From Pedobacter arcticus A12 (lineage in GTDB: Bacteria; Bacteroidota; Bacteroidia; Sphingobacteriales; Sphingobacteriaceae), in assembly GCF_000302595.1 (NCBI RefSeq), contig NZ_JH947126.1, positions 94,454-158,453 of the forward strand: a DNA stretch of 64,000 nt, in the 5' to 3' direction. Made by a program: the position numbers and the translations under genes. Shown here in pieces: positions 8,179 through 18,087 of the stretch (within the stretch, counting starts at the first letter, position 1; each line of letters begins with the position of its first letter). Below the pieces are notes generated by a model. The model was given only the letters and a program-made list of their open reading frames with translations. It was not told where the DNA came from and ran no database searches.

Positions 8179-8265
8179 CGGAGAGACTGGGATTCGAACC
8201 CAGGGTACCGTTGCCAGTACGACAGTTTAGCAAACTGTTCCTTTCGGCCACTCAGGCATCTCTCC
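8179..8265 (-). tRNA. tRNA-Ser (anticodon GCT)
   Basis: The 87-base minus-strand sequence folds as a class II tRNA. The acceptor stem is GGAGAGA/TCTCTCC with discriminator G. The D-arm contains CCTGAGTGGCCGAAAGG, the anticodon arm ACAGT-TTGCTAA-ACTGT gives anticodon GCT, the long variable arm is typical of serine tRNAs, and the T-arm contains GGGTTCGAATCCC. CCA is not encoded. GCT reads AGC/AGU serine codons. Confidence 0.95.
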
Positions 8266-8347
8266 AATCCTTAATTATCGGCTAACCGATTGTCTAAGGG
8301 TCTGCAAATATAGTAATCCTTTGCAGCTACGAAAATAAATTTTCAAA

Positions 8348-10423
8348 CTATTTTAAATATTCCACACGCACATGATAGATGCCCATCAGCATCGTCTTAA
8401 AAATCAGCTTGATAGTCTCGATTTCTTTCAAAGTAATATTACTATCATTTAATTGGTTCTGCTCCAATTTATAGTCAATTATGCGTTCAACTAGGCTATT
8501 TATACTTTCTGCGTCAGGTTCTTTTAAACTTCTTGAGGCTGCTTCTACAGAATCGGCAAGCATTAAAACTGCGGTTTCTTTAGTAAAAGGAATAGGGCCC
8601 GGGTATCTAAAAGTATTCTCGTCTACAATTTTTTCGGGGAAATTTTTTAAAAACGACTGGTAAAAATAATCAACTCGGGTGTTCCCGTGGTGCGTACGTA
8701 AAAAATCGATAATTACCTCTGGTAAATTGTTTCTACGAGCCATTTCAATCCCGTTAATCACATGGCGAATAATAATCTGTGCACTTTCCTCGTAAGGTAA
8801 TTTATCATGCGGATTTAAGCCCTTATTTTGATTCTCAATAAAAAACTGGGGATTATCCATTTTACCGATATCATGATACAGTGCGCCAGCTCTCACTAAT
8901 AAAGCATTTCCACCGATTTTAAAAATAGCAGATTCTGCCAAATTTGCAACCTGTAAAGAATGTTGGAAAGTACCGGGTGCTTTAAATGCAAGTTCACGCA
9001 ATAGCGGAGAGTTGGTATTGGTAAGCTCTATCAAGCTGATATCAGAAGTAATTCCAAACAGTTTCTCAAACAAATAAATTAAGGGATAAGCCAATAAACT
9101 TAACAGAACACTAAAAACAAAAGGCCAAAATTTAGCCCATTCTATGGCAGCAATAGTTCCTTCTCTAATCAACGAAATGCCCAAATATGCCACAAAATAA
9201 TTCACCAATATCAATAGTGCCGATATTAAAAACTGTTCTCTACGCACCAAATTTTTAATGCTATAAATAGCAACCATACCGGCTGTAATCTGTAAAAAAG
9301 CAAACTCAAAACTGTTTGGTAAAAAGAAACTCGCAATCAGCACCACCAATAAATGGATGTTCATTGCCAAACGCGTATCAAATAAAATCCTAATGATAAT
9401 AGGGACAATACAGAACGGAATATAATATAAGCTGGGCAATTTGATGTTTATAGCCCATGATAAAGACACCAACATCCCTGTTACCACCATTAAAATCAAA
9501 GAAATCTGGCGGTTATCGTTAAAAATATCTTTCCTAAAAAGATTCAAGAACACCATCAAAAGACAAATCACCATTCCCACCAAAATAAACTGACCAAATA
9601 AGGTCAGCTTGCGGTCACTTGGTGTAGTAATGCTTTCCTCATAAGTAAGCCGTAACGACTCCAGTTTCTGGTATATTTCCTCAGAAACCGTACTTTCTTT
9701 ACTTACAATCAACTCGCCTTTTTGCACCATTCCTCGGGTAGAAGACAAGTTTTCCAGCGCCTGCTTTTCAATTTTCTCAGTAAATGATTCGTTATAAATT
9801 ATGTTCGGGGTAATCCGATCTTTAAGTACAGCAAGCAATAGGTCCGACTGAATGTTTTTATCATTCACCAGTTCATCTGCTACCTTAGCTACCGCCGTGG
9901 TTTGCGTTAACAGTGTAGTGGTACTTACTTGGGTTTCTACGCCTCCTCTTAATAATGAAATTATATACTGCTCACCATCTCGCTGGTATCTTTTATTTAA
10001 TCCTATAACGCCCTGCTTGTAAACACTTTCCAATACTTTAAATCCAACGTCGAAATTCTTAGCTTTTAGCGCATCATCTTTTAAACCAGTATTTCGCCAT
10101 TTGGCCTCAAAATCTGTCTGATATTGTAGAGATTGATCATCAAAAACCTTTTCATTCAACTCATAAACTGGTAAAATGGATTTTAAAATACTTTCTTTAT
10201 CCTTCTTGATCTCATCGGTAGTTTTTCTTATCGGGAAATTAAAGGGCGATACTAAATCTTCATGTAACCAAACGTTTCCCTTCTCAAATTCATATTTAAA
10301 CTTGGCATGTTTAGGCAATACTGCGGTTATAATAACAACGCAGAGCGCCATCAGGACATATTTAATCACAGAAGTGTATTTTCTGTAAATAATTTTATGG
10401 GAATTTCTGTTGATATCAGCCAC
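8348..10423 (-). CDS. PgpH-like HD-domain phosphodiesterase with 7TM region (7TMR-HDED type)
   Basis: The 691-residue protein has an N-terminal membrane anchor (about residues 18-38), an extracytoplasmic region of roughly 230 residues, a block of seven or so hydrophobic helices (about 275-460), and a cytosolic HD domain with QHSLQVA and ALYHDIGKMDNP, then HHGNTRVDYFY. This order is that of the 7TMR-HD family. Characterised members such as Listeria PgpH hydrolyse cyclic di-AMP. The metal ligands H...HD are present, so it is probably active. Substrate specificity is inferred from the family. It is transcribed toward tRNA-Ser and has no obvious operon partner. Confidence 0.85.
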   Translation of the reverse strand: MADINRNSHKIIYRKYTSVIKYVLMALCVVIITAVLPKHAKFKYEFEKGNVWLHEDLVSPFNFPIRKTTDEIKKDKESILKSILPVYELNEKVFDDQSLQYQTDFEAKWRNTGLKDDALKAKNFDVGFKVLESVYKQGVIGLNKRYQRDGEQYIISLLRGGVETQVSTTTLLTQTTAVAKVADELVNDKNIQSDLLLAVLKDRITPNIIYNESFTEKIEKQALENLSSTRGMVQKGELIVSKESTVSEEIYQKLESLRLTYEESITTPSDRKLTLFGQFILVGMVICLLMVFLNLFRKDIFNDNRQISLILMVVTGMLVSLSWAINIKLPSLYYIPFCIVPIIIRILFDTRLAMNIHLLVVLIASFFLPNSFEFAFLQITAGMVAIYSIKNLVRREQFLISALLILVNYFVAYLGISLIREGTIAAIEWAKFWPFVFSVLLSLLAYPLIYLFEKLFGITSDISLIELTNTNSPLLRELAFKAPGTFQHSLQVANLAESAIFKIGGNALLVRAGALYHDIGKMDNPQFFIENQNKGLNPHDKLPYEESAQIIIRHVINGIEMARRNNLPEVIIDFLRTHHGNTRVDYFYQSFLKNFPEKIVDENTFRYPGPIPFTKETAVLMLADSVEAASRSLKEPDAESINSLVERIIDYKLEQNQLNDSNITLKEIETIKLIFKTMLMGIYHVRVEYLK

Positions 10424-10750
10424 TTAATAAATCTAAAATTTTATTCAAATTTAAAGATAAATTATTTATCGAGTGTTTTACGTTTTACAACTTATTAAAA
10501 AGGCTTTATTAGTTTGGGCGTTTAAACACGCTGTACGTTGTATCTTTTTTAACCTTAAACACAAAGCCGAAGCAAAAAAAGGATGCCACTTCCATCGTTA
10601 ACGCAAAAAAGATCGAAGTAAAACAGGTTCCTGCTACTTATCATAATTTATGCGCTTCCACAAAATAATGTTAAATTCGAAGTCAATAAAAATTTCAATG
10701 CTAATTATACGGCGTTGAACTGTAATTGAAAACCTGTGTTAATACCCCGA
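10424..10750. other. Intergenic region between divergent genes
   Basis: This roughly 330-base stretch separates the PgpH-like gene (minus) from a hypothetical secreted protein (plus), and should hold both promoters. I found no clear TAnnTTTG box on either strand. A stretch around 10560-10670 looks faintly coding (AEAKKG..., IEVKQVPATYH in another frame) but is broken by stops and could be a decayed gene or chance. Confidence 0.35.
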
Positions 10751-11656
10751 ATGAAAAAAAACATCATCCTATTAATATTTGTATTACAAGCAAGTTATTC
10801 TTTCGCCCAAAATAAGCTCTCGGTTTACGAAGATTCTCTAAAAAACCTCGGGATTGTAATTGCCCGAGATTCTGTGGAAGAAAATAGGATACAAGCCAAT
10901 TACAAGTTCATTAAAACCTTGGTAGAGGCTTTAAAAGAGAAAAACTCTTTCTATTATTCTTTTAAAAATCTAAGCGATTTTGTTGCAATAAAAAAAGCCG
11001 ACGATAACAAATTCAGAATAATCACCTGGTTTACACAATCAGACGATGGCAGTTACCGGTATTTTGGAGCCATCCAAGTTAACAACCCGAACCAATTAGA
11101 ACTTTATCCTTTGTTAGATAATACACAAAGCTTAACTAAACTTACTGGTTTGGAAGATGCCACTCTTGAAACGAAGAAATGGTTGGGTGCTGTTTATTAT
11201 CAGATTATACCAGTTGCCGGTATAAAAGACCCTTATTTTATATTGCTAGGCTGGAAAGGGAAAAACAGTCTGTCTTCAAGTAAAGTAATAGAAACCCTGA
11301 AATTTATCGATGGTAAGCCGATTTTTGGCTCGGCAGTATTAGAATCAAAACCTAAATCCAAGCAGTTTGTAAACCGGATGACCTTTGATTATGTGAAAAA
11401 TGCATCCATGTTACTTAGGTACGTAAAAGACGAAAATATGATTGTTTTTGATCATCTGGTTGCACCAGATAAAAAATCAGAAGGTATGACAGAATTTTAC
11501 GCCCCAGATTTATCTTATGACGGTTTAAAGTTTAAGCAAGGAAAATGGATTTTTCAGGACAACCTAAAGCTCACCAATTTGCCAGACGAGGCCGACGAAT
11601 TTTTTATTGATCCTTCTAAAGACAAGCAAAATACAGCACCGGCTCTCAACAATTAA
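10751..11656 (+). CDS. Secreted protein of unknown function
   Basis: The 301-residue product starts MKKNIILLIFVLQASYSFAQ, a classic signal peptide ending at AQ, and is predicted to be exported. I do not recognise a named domain. The body is mixed alpha/beta with aromatic stretches (FRIITWFTQSDDGSYRYFG, YFILLGWKGKN) and a Pro/Asn-rich tail. The pattern is familiar from conserved hypothetical proteins of Sphingobacteriia. The ATG at 10751 is preferred to a TTG five codons earlier because the signal peptide begins at MKKN. It stands alone, followed by the POT transporter pair after about 130 bases. Confidence 0.7.
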   Translation: MKKNIILLIFVLQASYSFAQNKLSVYEDSLKNLGIVIARDSVEENRIQANYKFIKTLVEALKEKNSFYYSFKNLSDFVAIKKADDNKFRIITWFTQSDDGSYRYFGAIQVNNPNQLELYPLLDNTQSLTKLTGLEDATLETKKWLGAVYYQIIPVAGIKDPYFILLGWKGKNSLSSSKVIETLKFIDGKPIFGSAVLESKPKSKQFVNRMTFDYVKNASMLLRYVKDENMIVFDHLVAPDKKSEGMTEFYAPDLSYDGLKFKQGKWIFQDNLKLTNLPDEADEFFIDPSKDKQNTAPALNN

Positions 11657-11790
11657 AACGTTTTATTTTTTGTAATAAATCCATAACAAATAATATAAAT
11701 TTACTTGATGATATTTAATTAAAAGAAAAAATATCTATTATTGATATTAAGAAAATCTAACCTCAATCAATAAAAACTAATTATAAATAT

Positions 11791-13170
11791 ATGGATAATA
11801 GAAAAGAGCTATTTGGGCATCCTATGGGCTTGTATATTTTGTTTTTCACCGAACTTTGGGAAAGGTTTAGTTACTACGGAATGCGGGCTTTACTGGTTTT
11901 GTTTTTAGTAGCCTCTGCAAGTGGTGTAAATCCAGGTTTCGGCTGGTCAAAAGTTGAAGCTTTAAGTTTATATGGTACTTATACGGCATTGGTCTACATC
12001 GCGTCTATCCCCGGTGGAATTTTAGCCGATAAGCTTTTAGGTCAAAAAAAGACCGTGATGTTAGGTGGTTGGTTATTGGTAGCGGGTCATGGAATTTTGG
12101 CCATTCGGGCCGAGTGGGCATTTTACCTAGGTTTGTGTTTAATTGTTGCTGGCGTTGGTTGCTTAAAACCAAACATATCTACCATGGTTGGTGGTTTGTA
12201 TGCGCAAAATGATGACAGAAGAGATAAAGCTTTTACCATATTTTATATAGGGATAAATATTGGCGCCTTAATAGCAGGTGTTTTAGTAGGCTCGGTAGGT
12301 GTAAATTTCGGATGGCATTTTGGTTTCGGTTTAGCCGGAATTGGAATGGCAATTGGTCAATTGGTTTTTATGCTTGGCCAAAAACATTTGGTCGGCGTAG
12401 GAGAAGCTACCGCGTCTTTACCAGAATCTGAAAGGTTAGCGGCTAAAAATCCACTTACAAAAATCGAAAAAGACCGTATGATTGTGATGTTTCTATCATT
12501 TATCATGATTATTGTGTTTTGGGGCGCTTTTGAACAGGCAGGCGGTTTAATGAACTTATATGCCGATGAAAAAACAAACCGCATGCTCTCGTTTATTAAT
12601 TTCGAAATTCCCGCACCTTGGTTTCAATCTGTTAATTCTTTTTTCATCATTACTTTAGGGTCTGCAGTAGCCGCATTCTGGTACAAACGTAAAAAGAAAG
12701 GTAAAGAATCATCATCGATATTTAAAATGGCAATAGGTACCATTATTATGGGATGGGGTTTCTTTTTTATGAGTGCGGCATCTATGCAGTTTCAAGCTGA
12801 TGGCTCGTCTGCCATGTATTGGTTGGTTTTAGCTTATATGTTCCACACCATTGGCGAACTTTGCGCTTCTCCGGTTGCATTGTCTTTTATTACCAAGCTG
12901 GCACCGCTAAAGTATGCTTCGTTAATGATGGGTGCCTATTTTGCAGCAACCGGAATGGGAAATTATGTTTCGGGCTGGGTAGGTGAGTATTCACAAACTG
13001 CGGGCGAATTAGAGATATTTACTGGTATTGCTATTTTCTGTACCATTTTTGGATTATTGGTGTTATTGATCATAAAGCCTTTGAAAAGATTGGCCCACGG
13101 TGCAGAAGACGCAGTTCCAGATCAAATAAACAATCCTTTAAAAAATACCGAACAAATAGAAACCGTATAA
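11791..13170 (+). CDS. POT-family proton-dependent oligopeptide transporter
   Basis: The 459-residue integral membrane protein belongs to the PTR2/POT family of the major facilitator superfamily, which imports di- and tripeptides with protons. The signature ELWERFSYYGMRALL lies in the first helix (ExxERFxYY) and the second signature FTIFYIGINIGALIAG is in helix 5. Helix 7 has FWGAFEQAGG. About 12-14 hydrophobic segments are seen. It ends 9 bases before a second POT gene with the same motifs, so the two are probably one transcription unit that arose by tandem duplication. Confidence 0.9.
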   Translation: MDNRKELFGHPMGLYILFFTELWERFSYYGMRALLVLFLVASASGVNPGFGWSKVEALSLYGTYTALVYIASIPGGILADKLLGQKKTVMLGGWLLVAGHGILAIRAEWAFYLGLCLIVAGVGCLKPNISTMVGGLYAQNDDRRDKAFTIFYIGINIGALIAGVLVGSVGVNFGWHFGFGLAGIGMAIGQLVFMLGQKHLVGVGEATASLPESERLAAKNPLTKIEKDRMIVMFLSFIMIIVFWGAFEQAGGLMNLYADEKTNRMLSFINFEIPAPWFQSVNSFFIITLGSAVAAFWYKRKKKGKESSSIFKMAIGTIIMGWGFFFMSAASMQFQADGSSAMYWLVLAYMFHTIGELCASPVALSFITKLAPLKYASLMMGAYFAATGMGNYVSGWVGEYSQTAGELEIFTGIAIFCTIFGLLVLLIIKPLKRLAHGAEDAVPDQINNPLKNTEQIETV

Positions 13171-13179
13171 TTTTACACT

Positions 13180-14736
13180 ATGGATATCGCAAAATGGACC
13201 TTAATCATTGGCTGGATTTTCGTTTTAATCTGGGTTCCCTTTGTCATCATTTCAAACAGAAAAACGCACCCTAAAGCACTTTTTATATTGTTTTTTGCCG
13301 AAATGTGGGAGCGCTTCAGCTACTACGGAATGCGGGCTTTATTAACGCTTTATATGGTTAAAGTACTTTTTAAAGGCATGGAAGGTGCTGATATTAAAGC
13401 TTTAAGCATCTACGGTTCTTATACAGCAATGGTCTACCTATTCCCAGTAATTGGAGGCTTAGTAGCCGATAAAATCTTCGGTTTTAGAAAAGCCATTGTA
13501 CTAGGCGGTATATTAATGATGCTGGGGCATTTTACCCTAGCTTTTGAAGGCAGTAACACTTTGTTCTTTATGTCTTTAGCCTTGATTATTGTGGGTAACA
13601 GTTTCTTTAAACCAAATATCTCTAGTTTTTTAGGTACTTTTTACGATGCAAATGATCCCCGTAAAGATGGTGCTTTCACCATTTTTTACATGGGTGTTAA
13701 CATTGGTGCCTTCTTAGCAACTTTAACCTGCGGATACGTTGGTGAGCAGATTAGTTGGCATTATGGTTTCGGCTTGGCTGGCATTGGAATGGCTGTTGGA
13801 GTAATTGTTTTTATATTGAGTGGTAAAGTGTTTAAAGGCACTGGTTTAAAGCCAGAAGTAATTACCTTAAAACCTGCCAAACCCTTGGGTTTATCTTGGG
13901 AAGCCATTGTTTACATAGGTACATTAATTATGATCCCTGTTTGTGCTTTATTGCTGAATCAAAATGAGTTAATGAGTACGTTAATGCTTTCCATTAGTGC
14001 TATAATCGTGGGTTATTTGCTATATGAAGCCCTAAGAAATCCCGATAAGGTGGAAGGTCAGCGTTTGTTGGTTGTTATTGTCCTGTTCTTTTTCCATGCT
14101 ATTTTCTGGGCATTGTTTGAGCAAGCAGGTGGTTCATTAACCCTTTTTGCAGAAAGAAATATCGACCGTAGTATTGGCGGCGGAATTATTCCTTCTTCTT
14201 TATTTACCAGTTTTAACCCATTTTATATCATGGTATTGGCACCATTGTTTTCTTGGATTTGGATTAAACTGCGCAGTAAAGGTAAAGAACCACGTACCTC
14301 TATGAAATTTGTTTTGGGTTTGGCTTTTTTAGCAGCTGGTTTTTTGGTAATTGTATTAGGCGCTAAATTTTTCGCTAATGCGGATGGACTGGTGCCAATG
14401 GTATTTTTAGCCTTACTTTACCTTTTAGTAACCATTGGAGAGCTTTGTTTATCACCGGTAGGTTTATCAATGATCACCAAGTTATCGCCAGTTAAAATTG
14501 TTGGTTTTGTAATGGGAGCTTGGTTTTTATCTATTTCATTAGGAAATAAACTAGCCGGAATTATTGGCACATTAACCGCAGCAGAAGGCAACGGAAAAGT
14601 GTTAAGCGCACAAGAAACTTTGCTCAATTACACACAAACCTATTTAATTTGGGGCGTATTTGTGGTGGGTGCGTTTGCTGCTGTACTATTGTTGTTAACT
14701 CCAAAATTGAATAAATGGATGCATGGTATTCACTAA
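13180..14736 (+). CDS. Second POT-family oligopeptide transporter (tandem paralogue)
   Basis: The 518-residue transporter carries the same POT signatures as the preceding gene: EMWERFSYYGMRALL, FTIFYMGVNIGAF and FWALFEQAGGS. It differs in having an extra hydrophobic N-terminal segment (WTLIIGWIFVLIWVPFVII) before the first canonical helix and a longer central region. Adjacent paralogues of different length suggest different peptide preferences, but nothing visible defines the substrate. Confidence 0.9.
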   Translation: MDIAKWTLIIGWIFVLIWVPFVIISNRKTHPKALFILFFAEMWERFSYYGMRALLTLYMVKVLFKGMEGADIKALSIYGSYTAMVYLFPVIGGLVADKIFGFRKAIVLGGILMMLGHFTLAFEGSNTLFFMSLALIIVGNSFFKPNISSFLGTFYDANDPRKDGAFTIFYMGVNIGAFLATLTCGYVGEQISWHYGFGLAGIGMAVGVIVFILSGKVFKGTGLKPEVITLKPAKPLGLSWEAIVYIGTLIMIPVCALLLNQNELMSTLMLSISAIIVGYLLYEALRNPDKVEGQRLLVVIVLFFFHAIFWALFEQAGGSLTLFAERNIDRSIGGGIIPSSLFTSFNPFYIMVLAPLFSWIWIKLRSKGKEPRTSMKFVLGLAFLAAGFLVIVLGAKFFANADGLVPMVFLALLYLLVTIGELCLSPVGLSMITKLSPVKIVGFVMGAWFLSISLGNKLAGIIGTLTAAEGNGKVLSAQETLLNYTQTYLIWGVFVVGAFAAVLLLLTPKLNKWMHGIH

Positions 14737-14772
14737 AAACACTACCTTGCACCCTCATAAAAAAATCATCAA

Positions 14773-15507
14773 GTGCCGGATAGCTTAGTCATCATTCCAA
14801 CCTATAACGAGAAAGAAAACATAGAGAAAATTATACGTAAAGTATTCTCTCTACATCACGCTTTCCATATTTTAATCATTGATGATGGATCGCCCGATGG
14901 AACTGCTTCGATTGTCAAAAAACTCCAGGGAGAATACGACGGTCACCTTTATATAGAAGAACGTAAGGGCAAACTTGGTTTAGGTACTGCTTATATTCAC
15001 GGGTTTAAATGGGCTTTAGCGCATAATTACGCCTATATTTTTGAGATGGATGCGGATTTCTCACATAATCCAGAAGATTTATTGAAGCTTCGACAAGCTT
15101 GCGCAGATGGCGCTGATTTAGCTATTGGCTCTCGTTATATTAAAGGCGTAAATGTGGTTAACTGGCCAATGGGAAGGGTATTGATGTCTTATTTCGCCTC
15201 GGTTTACGTAAGGTTTATTACCGGAATTGATATTCAGGATGCAACAGCAGGTTTTAAATGCTACAGAAGTATGGTATTACAGACCATCCGCTTGGATAAA
15301 ATAAAATTTGTTGGTTATGCCTTTCAAATCGAAATGAAGTTTACCGCTATTAAACATGGTTTTAAAGTGGTAGAAGTTCCCATCATTTTTACCGATAGAA
15401 CCGAGGGAACATCCAAAATGAGTACAAGTATTTTTAGAGAAGCTTTTTTAGGTGTTATTGAACTTAAGATGAGAAGCTGGTTTCGGAAGTACGAAAAGCC
15501 TACCTAA
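14773..15507 (+). CDS. GT2 polyprenyl/dolichyl-phosphate mannose synthase-like glycosyltransferase
   Basis: The 244-residue protein is a GT-A fold family 2 enzyme of the Dpm1 type, which moves a sugar from a nucleotide donor to a polyprenyl phosphate. It begins with GTG and reads MPDSLVIIPTYNEKENI. It has IIDDGSPDGTASIV and the metal-binding DMDADFSHNPEDL, then GSRYIKGV. It ends with an amphipathic stretch but lacks the C-terminal membrane helices of some relatives. The GTG start is well supported because the first beta-strand (VIIPTYNE) follows at once. The GH113 gene follows after 16 bases. Confidence 0.88.
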   Translation: MPDSLVIIPTYNEKENIEKIIRKVFSLHHAFHILIIDDGSPDGTASIVKKLQGEYDGHLYIEERKGKLGLGTAYIHGFKWALAHNYAYIFEMDADFSHNPEDLLKLRQACADGADLAIGSRYIKGVNVVNWPMGRVLMSYFASVYVRFITGIDIQDATAGFKCYRSMVLQTIRLDKIKFVGYAFQIEMKFTAIKHGFKVVEVPIIFTDRTEGTSKMSTSIFREAFLGVIELKMRSWFRKYEKPT

Positions 15508-15523
15508 TAATTCTTTTTACAAC

Positions 15524-16600
15524 ATGAAGAGCCTTTTCAACTTATTGTTTCTCAATTTTTTGTTGTTCGGACTCACTTGTTTTACCGCTTGTAATTATTC
15601 CGAATCTAGCGCTAGAAATAAAAGACTTCCGATAAAAAAAATTAAAATACAAGCTTCCGATAAAGTAAACGGAGTAAACTTTGTTGCGCCACCAAAAGCA
15701 ATAAGTAATGAATGGACCAATGATTTAATAAGCGTGAACTGTAATTGGGTAGCATTGGTGCCTTATGCGTTTACAAAAGCAGGGAGCAATAAAGTAACTT
15801 ATGATTATGGGTATCAATATTGGGGAGAATCACCTGCTGGAATTAAAGAAAATGCCAAACAAGCCCACCAAGCTGGATTAAAAGTAATGCTTAAGCCACA
15901 TGTTTGGCTACAGAACGGATGGATTGGCGATTTTAACCTACAATCTGAAGCCGAGTGGAAAACTTGGGAAAACGATTACAGAAACTACATTTTGTTGCTT
16001 ACACAGATTGCTATCGACGAAAAAATTGAAATGATTTGTTTAGGTACAGAGTATAGAACAGCTGTTAAAAATCGTCCGGTTTTCTGGAAAAGCCTAATCA
16101 AAGAAGTACGTGAGATTTACAAAGGAAAATTAACCTACTGTGCAAATTGGGATGATTATGAAGCAGTTTCTTTTTGGGAGGATCTGGATTTTATCGGCAT
16201 AAGCGCTTATTTTCCACTTTCTGATTCAAAAAGCCCAACAGTTGATGAGTTGCTAAAATCGTGGAAACCAATTAGAAAAAGCTTAAGTGCATTTAGTGCC
16301 GAAAAAGGAAAACCTATTCTTTTTACCGAATATGGTTACAGAAGTATGGATCAAGCTGCATGGCGTTCTTGGGAAAAAGAAAATGAGCAGGCGCCAATCA
16401 ATAATCAGGCGCAAGCCATTGCTTATGATGCTTTGTACCAAACCTTTTGGAAAGAGGACTGGTTTGCCGGAGGCTTTGCTTGGAAGTGGTACAGCTCGTT
16501 CAGAAGAATGGATTCCACAAAAAACCATGACTGGACTCCGCAAAACAAAGCAGCCGAGTTAATGATGAAAAAATATTATGAAACTACCATTAACCGGTAA
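15524..16600 (+). CDS. GH113-like glycoside hydrolase, lipoprotein
   Basis: The 358-residue product looks like glycoside hydrolase family 113, a clan A (beta/alpha)8 family whose characterised members are endo-beta-1,4-mannanases. Two motifs mark the paired catalytic glutamates: CLGTEYRT (acid/base) and LFTEYGYRS (nucleophile). Others are MLKPHVWLQNGWIGD and FAWKWYSS. The N-terminus MKSLFNLLFLNFLLFGLTCFTAC is a lipoprotein signal, so it is probably anchored in the periplasm or outer membrane. No binding module is present. The substrate is inferred. Its neighbour is a mannosyl-phosphoprenol-synthase-like gene, but a functional link between the two is speculative. Confidence 0.8.
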   Translation: MKSLFNLLFLNFLLFGLTCFTACNYSESSARNKRLPIKKIKIQASDKVNGVNFVAPPKAISNEWTNDLISVNCNWVALVPYAFTKAGSNKVTYDYGYQYWGESPAGIKENAKQAHQAGLKVMLKPHVWLQNGWIGDFNLQSEAEWKTWENDYRNYILLLTQIAIDEKIEMICLGTEYRTAVKNRPVFWKSLIKEVREIYKGKLTYCANWDDYEAVSFWEDLDFIGISAYFPLSDSKSPTVDELLKSWKPIRKSLSAFSAEKGKPILFTEYGYRSMDQAAWRSWEKENEQAPINNQAQAIAYDALYQTFWKEDWFAGGFAWKWYSSFRRMDSTKNHDWTPQNKAAELMMKKYYETTINR

Positions 16601-16639
16601 TAGCTACAAACGAAGTGGCCCTTTAAATCACATATCCTA

Positions 16640-16735
16640 ATAACCTATATTCGGTAGTTGACACTTTCTACTTTATACTTATTACCTATTACTTTCTACT
16701 TATTACTTGACACTTTTTACTTATTTACTTCCCAA
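16640..16735. repeat. Degenerate tandem TTACTT / TTGACACTTTYTACTT repeat
   Basis: TTGACACTTTCTACTT (16658-16673) recurs at 16707-16722 with one change, and the space between is built of TATACTT, TTACCTATTACTT and TTACTT variants. It lies between convergent genes. I have seen similar low-complexity tracts between genes in Bacteroidota; no function is known to me. Confidence 0.55.
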
Positions 16736-16743
16736 AATCACTC

Positions 16744-18000
16744 CTAAGTCTTCTGTTTTTTCTTTTTAGCGGCCGGAAACAAAATATTGTTCAAGATCAA
16801 GCGATAACCTGGCGAGTTTGGGTACAGACTTAAATCGGTAGGAGGGTCGCCCACCAAATGTTGATAATCCTCTGGATCGTGGCCACCATAAAAAGTCCAT
16901 TGCCCTTTGCCGTATTGTCCATGAATGTATCTTGCTTCACTTGCAGATTTTAGTTCGCCCATCACCAAAACGTCGGGTTTTAATAAGGGAGATGCAAAAG
17001 CGGTTGTTTGCCCCATAAAGCCTTTAATTACCTTTTCGTGGTTTTGGGTAAGCATGGTAGGTACCACATCCCATTTTGCAGAAAAATCAAAAAGTGTAAA
17101 ATAATCTCGGGTTCTATCTACTTGTCTGGTCTGTGTAACATCAATATCCGAAAACTCGTAATTCATGGGGTTTAAATCCAGTTTAAAATTTTGAAAGGCA
17201 AAGGATTTTGTATAATCCAACTTAGATTGCGCTTGTGGGTCTGCGGCGTCACCATCAAACATACGTTCGCATATGTCAATTCCGGCTGCGGTCAAAGCGA
17301 TATCAAAACTATCCGTACCCGAACACATGGCAAACAAAAAACCGCCACCCGCACAAAAATCCCGCATTTTTTGAGCTACCGCCAGTTTCATTAAAGAAAC
17401 CTTATTAAAACCTAGCTTTTTTGCCATAGCTTCTTGGTTACGCACATCTTCTTGGTACCAGCTGGCGTTTCTATAATTGGCCCAAAACCTACCGTATTGA
17501 CCAGTGAAATCTTCGTGGTGCAAATGCAACCAATCATACTCTGGCAGTTTTCCGCTAATTACTTCTTCATCGTAAACTACATCGTATGGGATTTCGGCGT
17601 AAGTTAGTACCAATGTCACGGCATCATCCCATGGTAATTTGCTCTTTGGCGAATAAACCGCAATTTTAGGTGCTTTCTCCAGCTTTACAATATCCATATT
17701 CACTTCTGCCTGGCTAATCTGGGTAAGGATGGCGTTAACCTTTGCATCTGGTAACACGTCGTAGCTAACACCTCTTATTTTAAGTTCCGATTCTATTTTT
17801 TGATTATATGCAATCAAAAAGCTTCCACCTTTGTAATTTAAAAGCCAATCGACTTCTAAATTGTTTTTTAAGGTGTAAAATGCAATTCCGTAGGCCTTTA
17901 AATGATTCCTTTGTTCTTCATCCATTGGTATTAAAATGGAGGATGCAAAGGTTTTTATCGATAAAAAAAAGAGGAATAATAATATATATTTTGCTTTCAT
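16744..18000 (-). CDS. Secreted conserved protein (often labelled asparagine synthetase B in databases)
   Basis: The 418-residue product starts MKAKYILLFLFFLSIKTFAS, a signal peptide, and ends in a basic tail (AKKKKQKT). Recognisable local features are PKIAVYSPKSKLPWDDAV, LHLHHEDFTGQYGRFW, GGGFLFAMCSGTDSFD and FYGGHDPEDYQH. The CSGT turn resembles a glutamine-amidotransferase-like fold. As I recall, relatives carry the name asparagine synthetase B, but no N-terminal nucleophile Cys or AsnB ATP domain is visible and the protein is exported, so that name looks wrong. Function unknown; the family is conserved in Bacteroidota. Confidence 0.7.
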   Translation of the reverse strand: MKAKYILLFLFFLSIKTFASSILIPMDEEQRNHLKAYGIAFYTLKNNLEVDWLLNYKGGSFLIAYNQKIESELKIRGVSYDVLPDAKVNAILTQISQAEVNMDIVKLEKAPKIAVYSPKSKLPWDDAVTLVLTYAEIPYDVVYDEEVISGKLPEYDWLHLHHEDFTGQYGRFWANYRNASWYQEDVRNQEAMAKKLGFNKVSLMKLAVAQKMRDFCAGGGFLFAMCSGTDSFDIALTAAGIDICERMFDGDAADPQAQSKLDYTKSFAFQNFKLDLNPMNYEFSDIDVTQTRQVDRTRDYFTLFDFSAKWDVVPTMLTQNHEKVIKGFMGQTTAFASPLLKPDVLVMGELKSASEARYIHGQYGKGQWTFYGGHDPEDYQHLVGDPPTDLSLYPNSPGYRLILNNILFPAAKKKKQKT

Positions 18001-18032
18001 TTTTTTAAAAATAAGGATAAAGCATGAAAACG

Positions 18033-18063
18033 TTTAGCTGGGCAAAAAATTTTGTTAATTTTG
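18033..18063 (+). promoter_or_regulatory. Bacteroidota-type promoter of the cyclophilin gene
   Basis: TAATTTTG (18056-18063) matches the -7 element TAnnTTTG, and TTTA (18033-18036) lies 19 bases upstream as a one-mismatch -33 TTTG. Transcription would begin about 18070, leaving a leader of roughly 20 bases before the ATG at 18088. Confidence 0.6.
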
Positions 18064-18087
18064 CACCTCTTAACAAAATAATTAAAG

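Noticed and set aside
16744-18000. Asparagine synthetase B activity
   Set aside because: The protein has a signal peptide and shows neither the N-terminal amidotransferase Cys nor the ATP-pyrophosphatase domain of AsnB.
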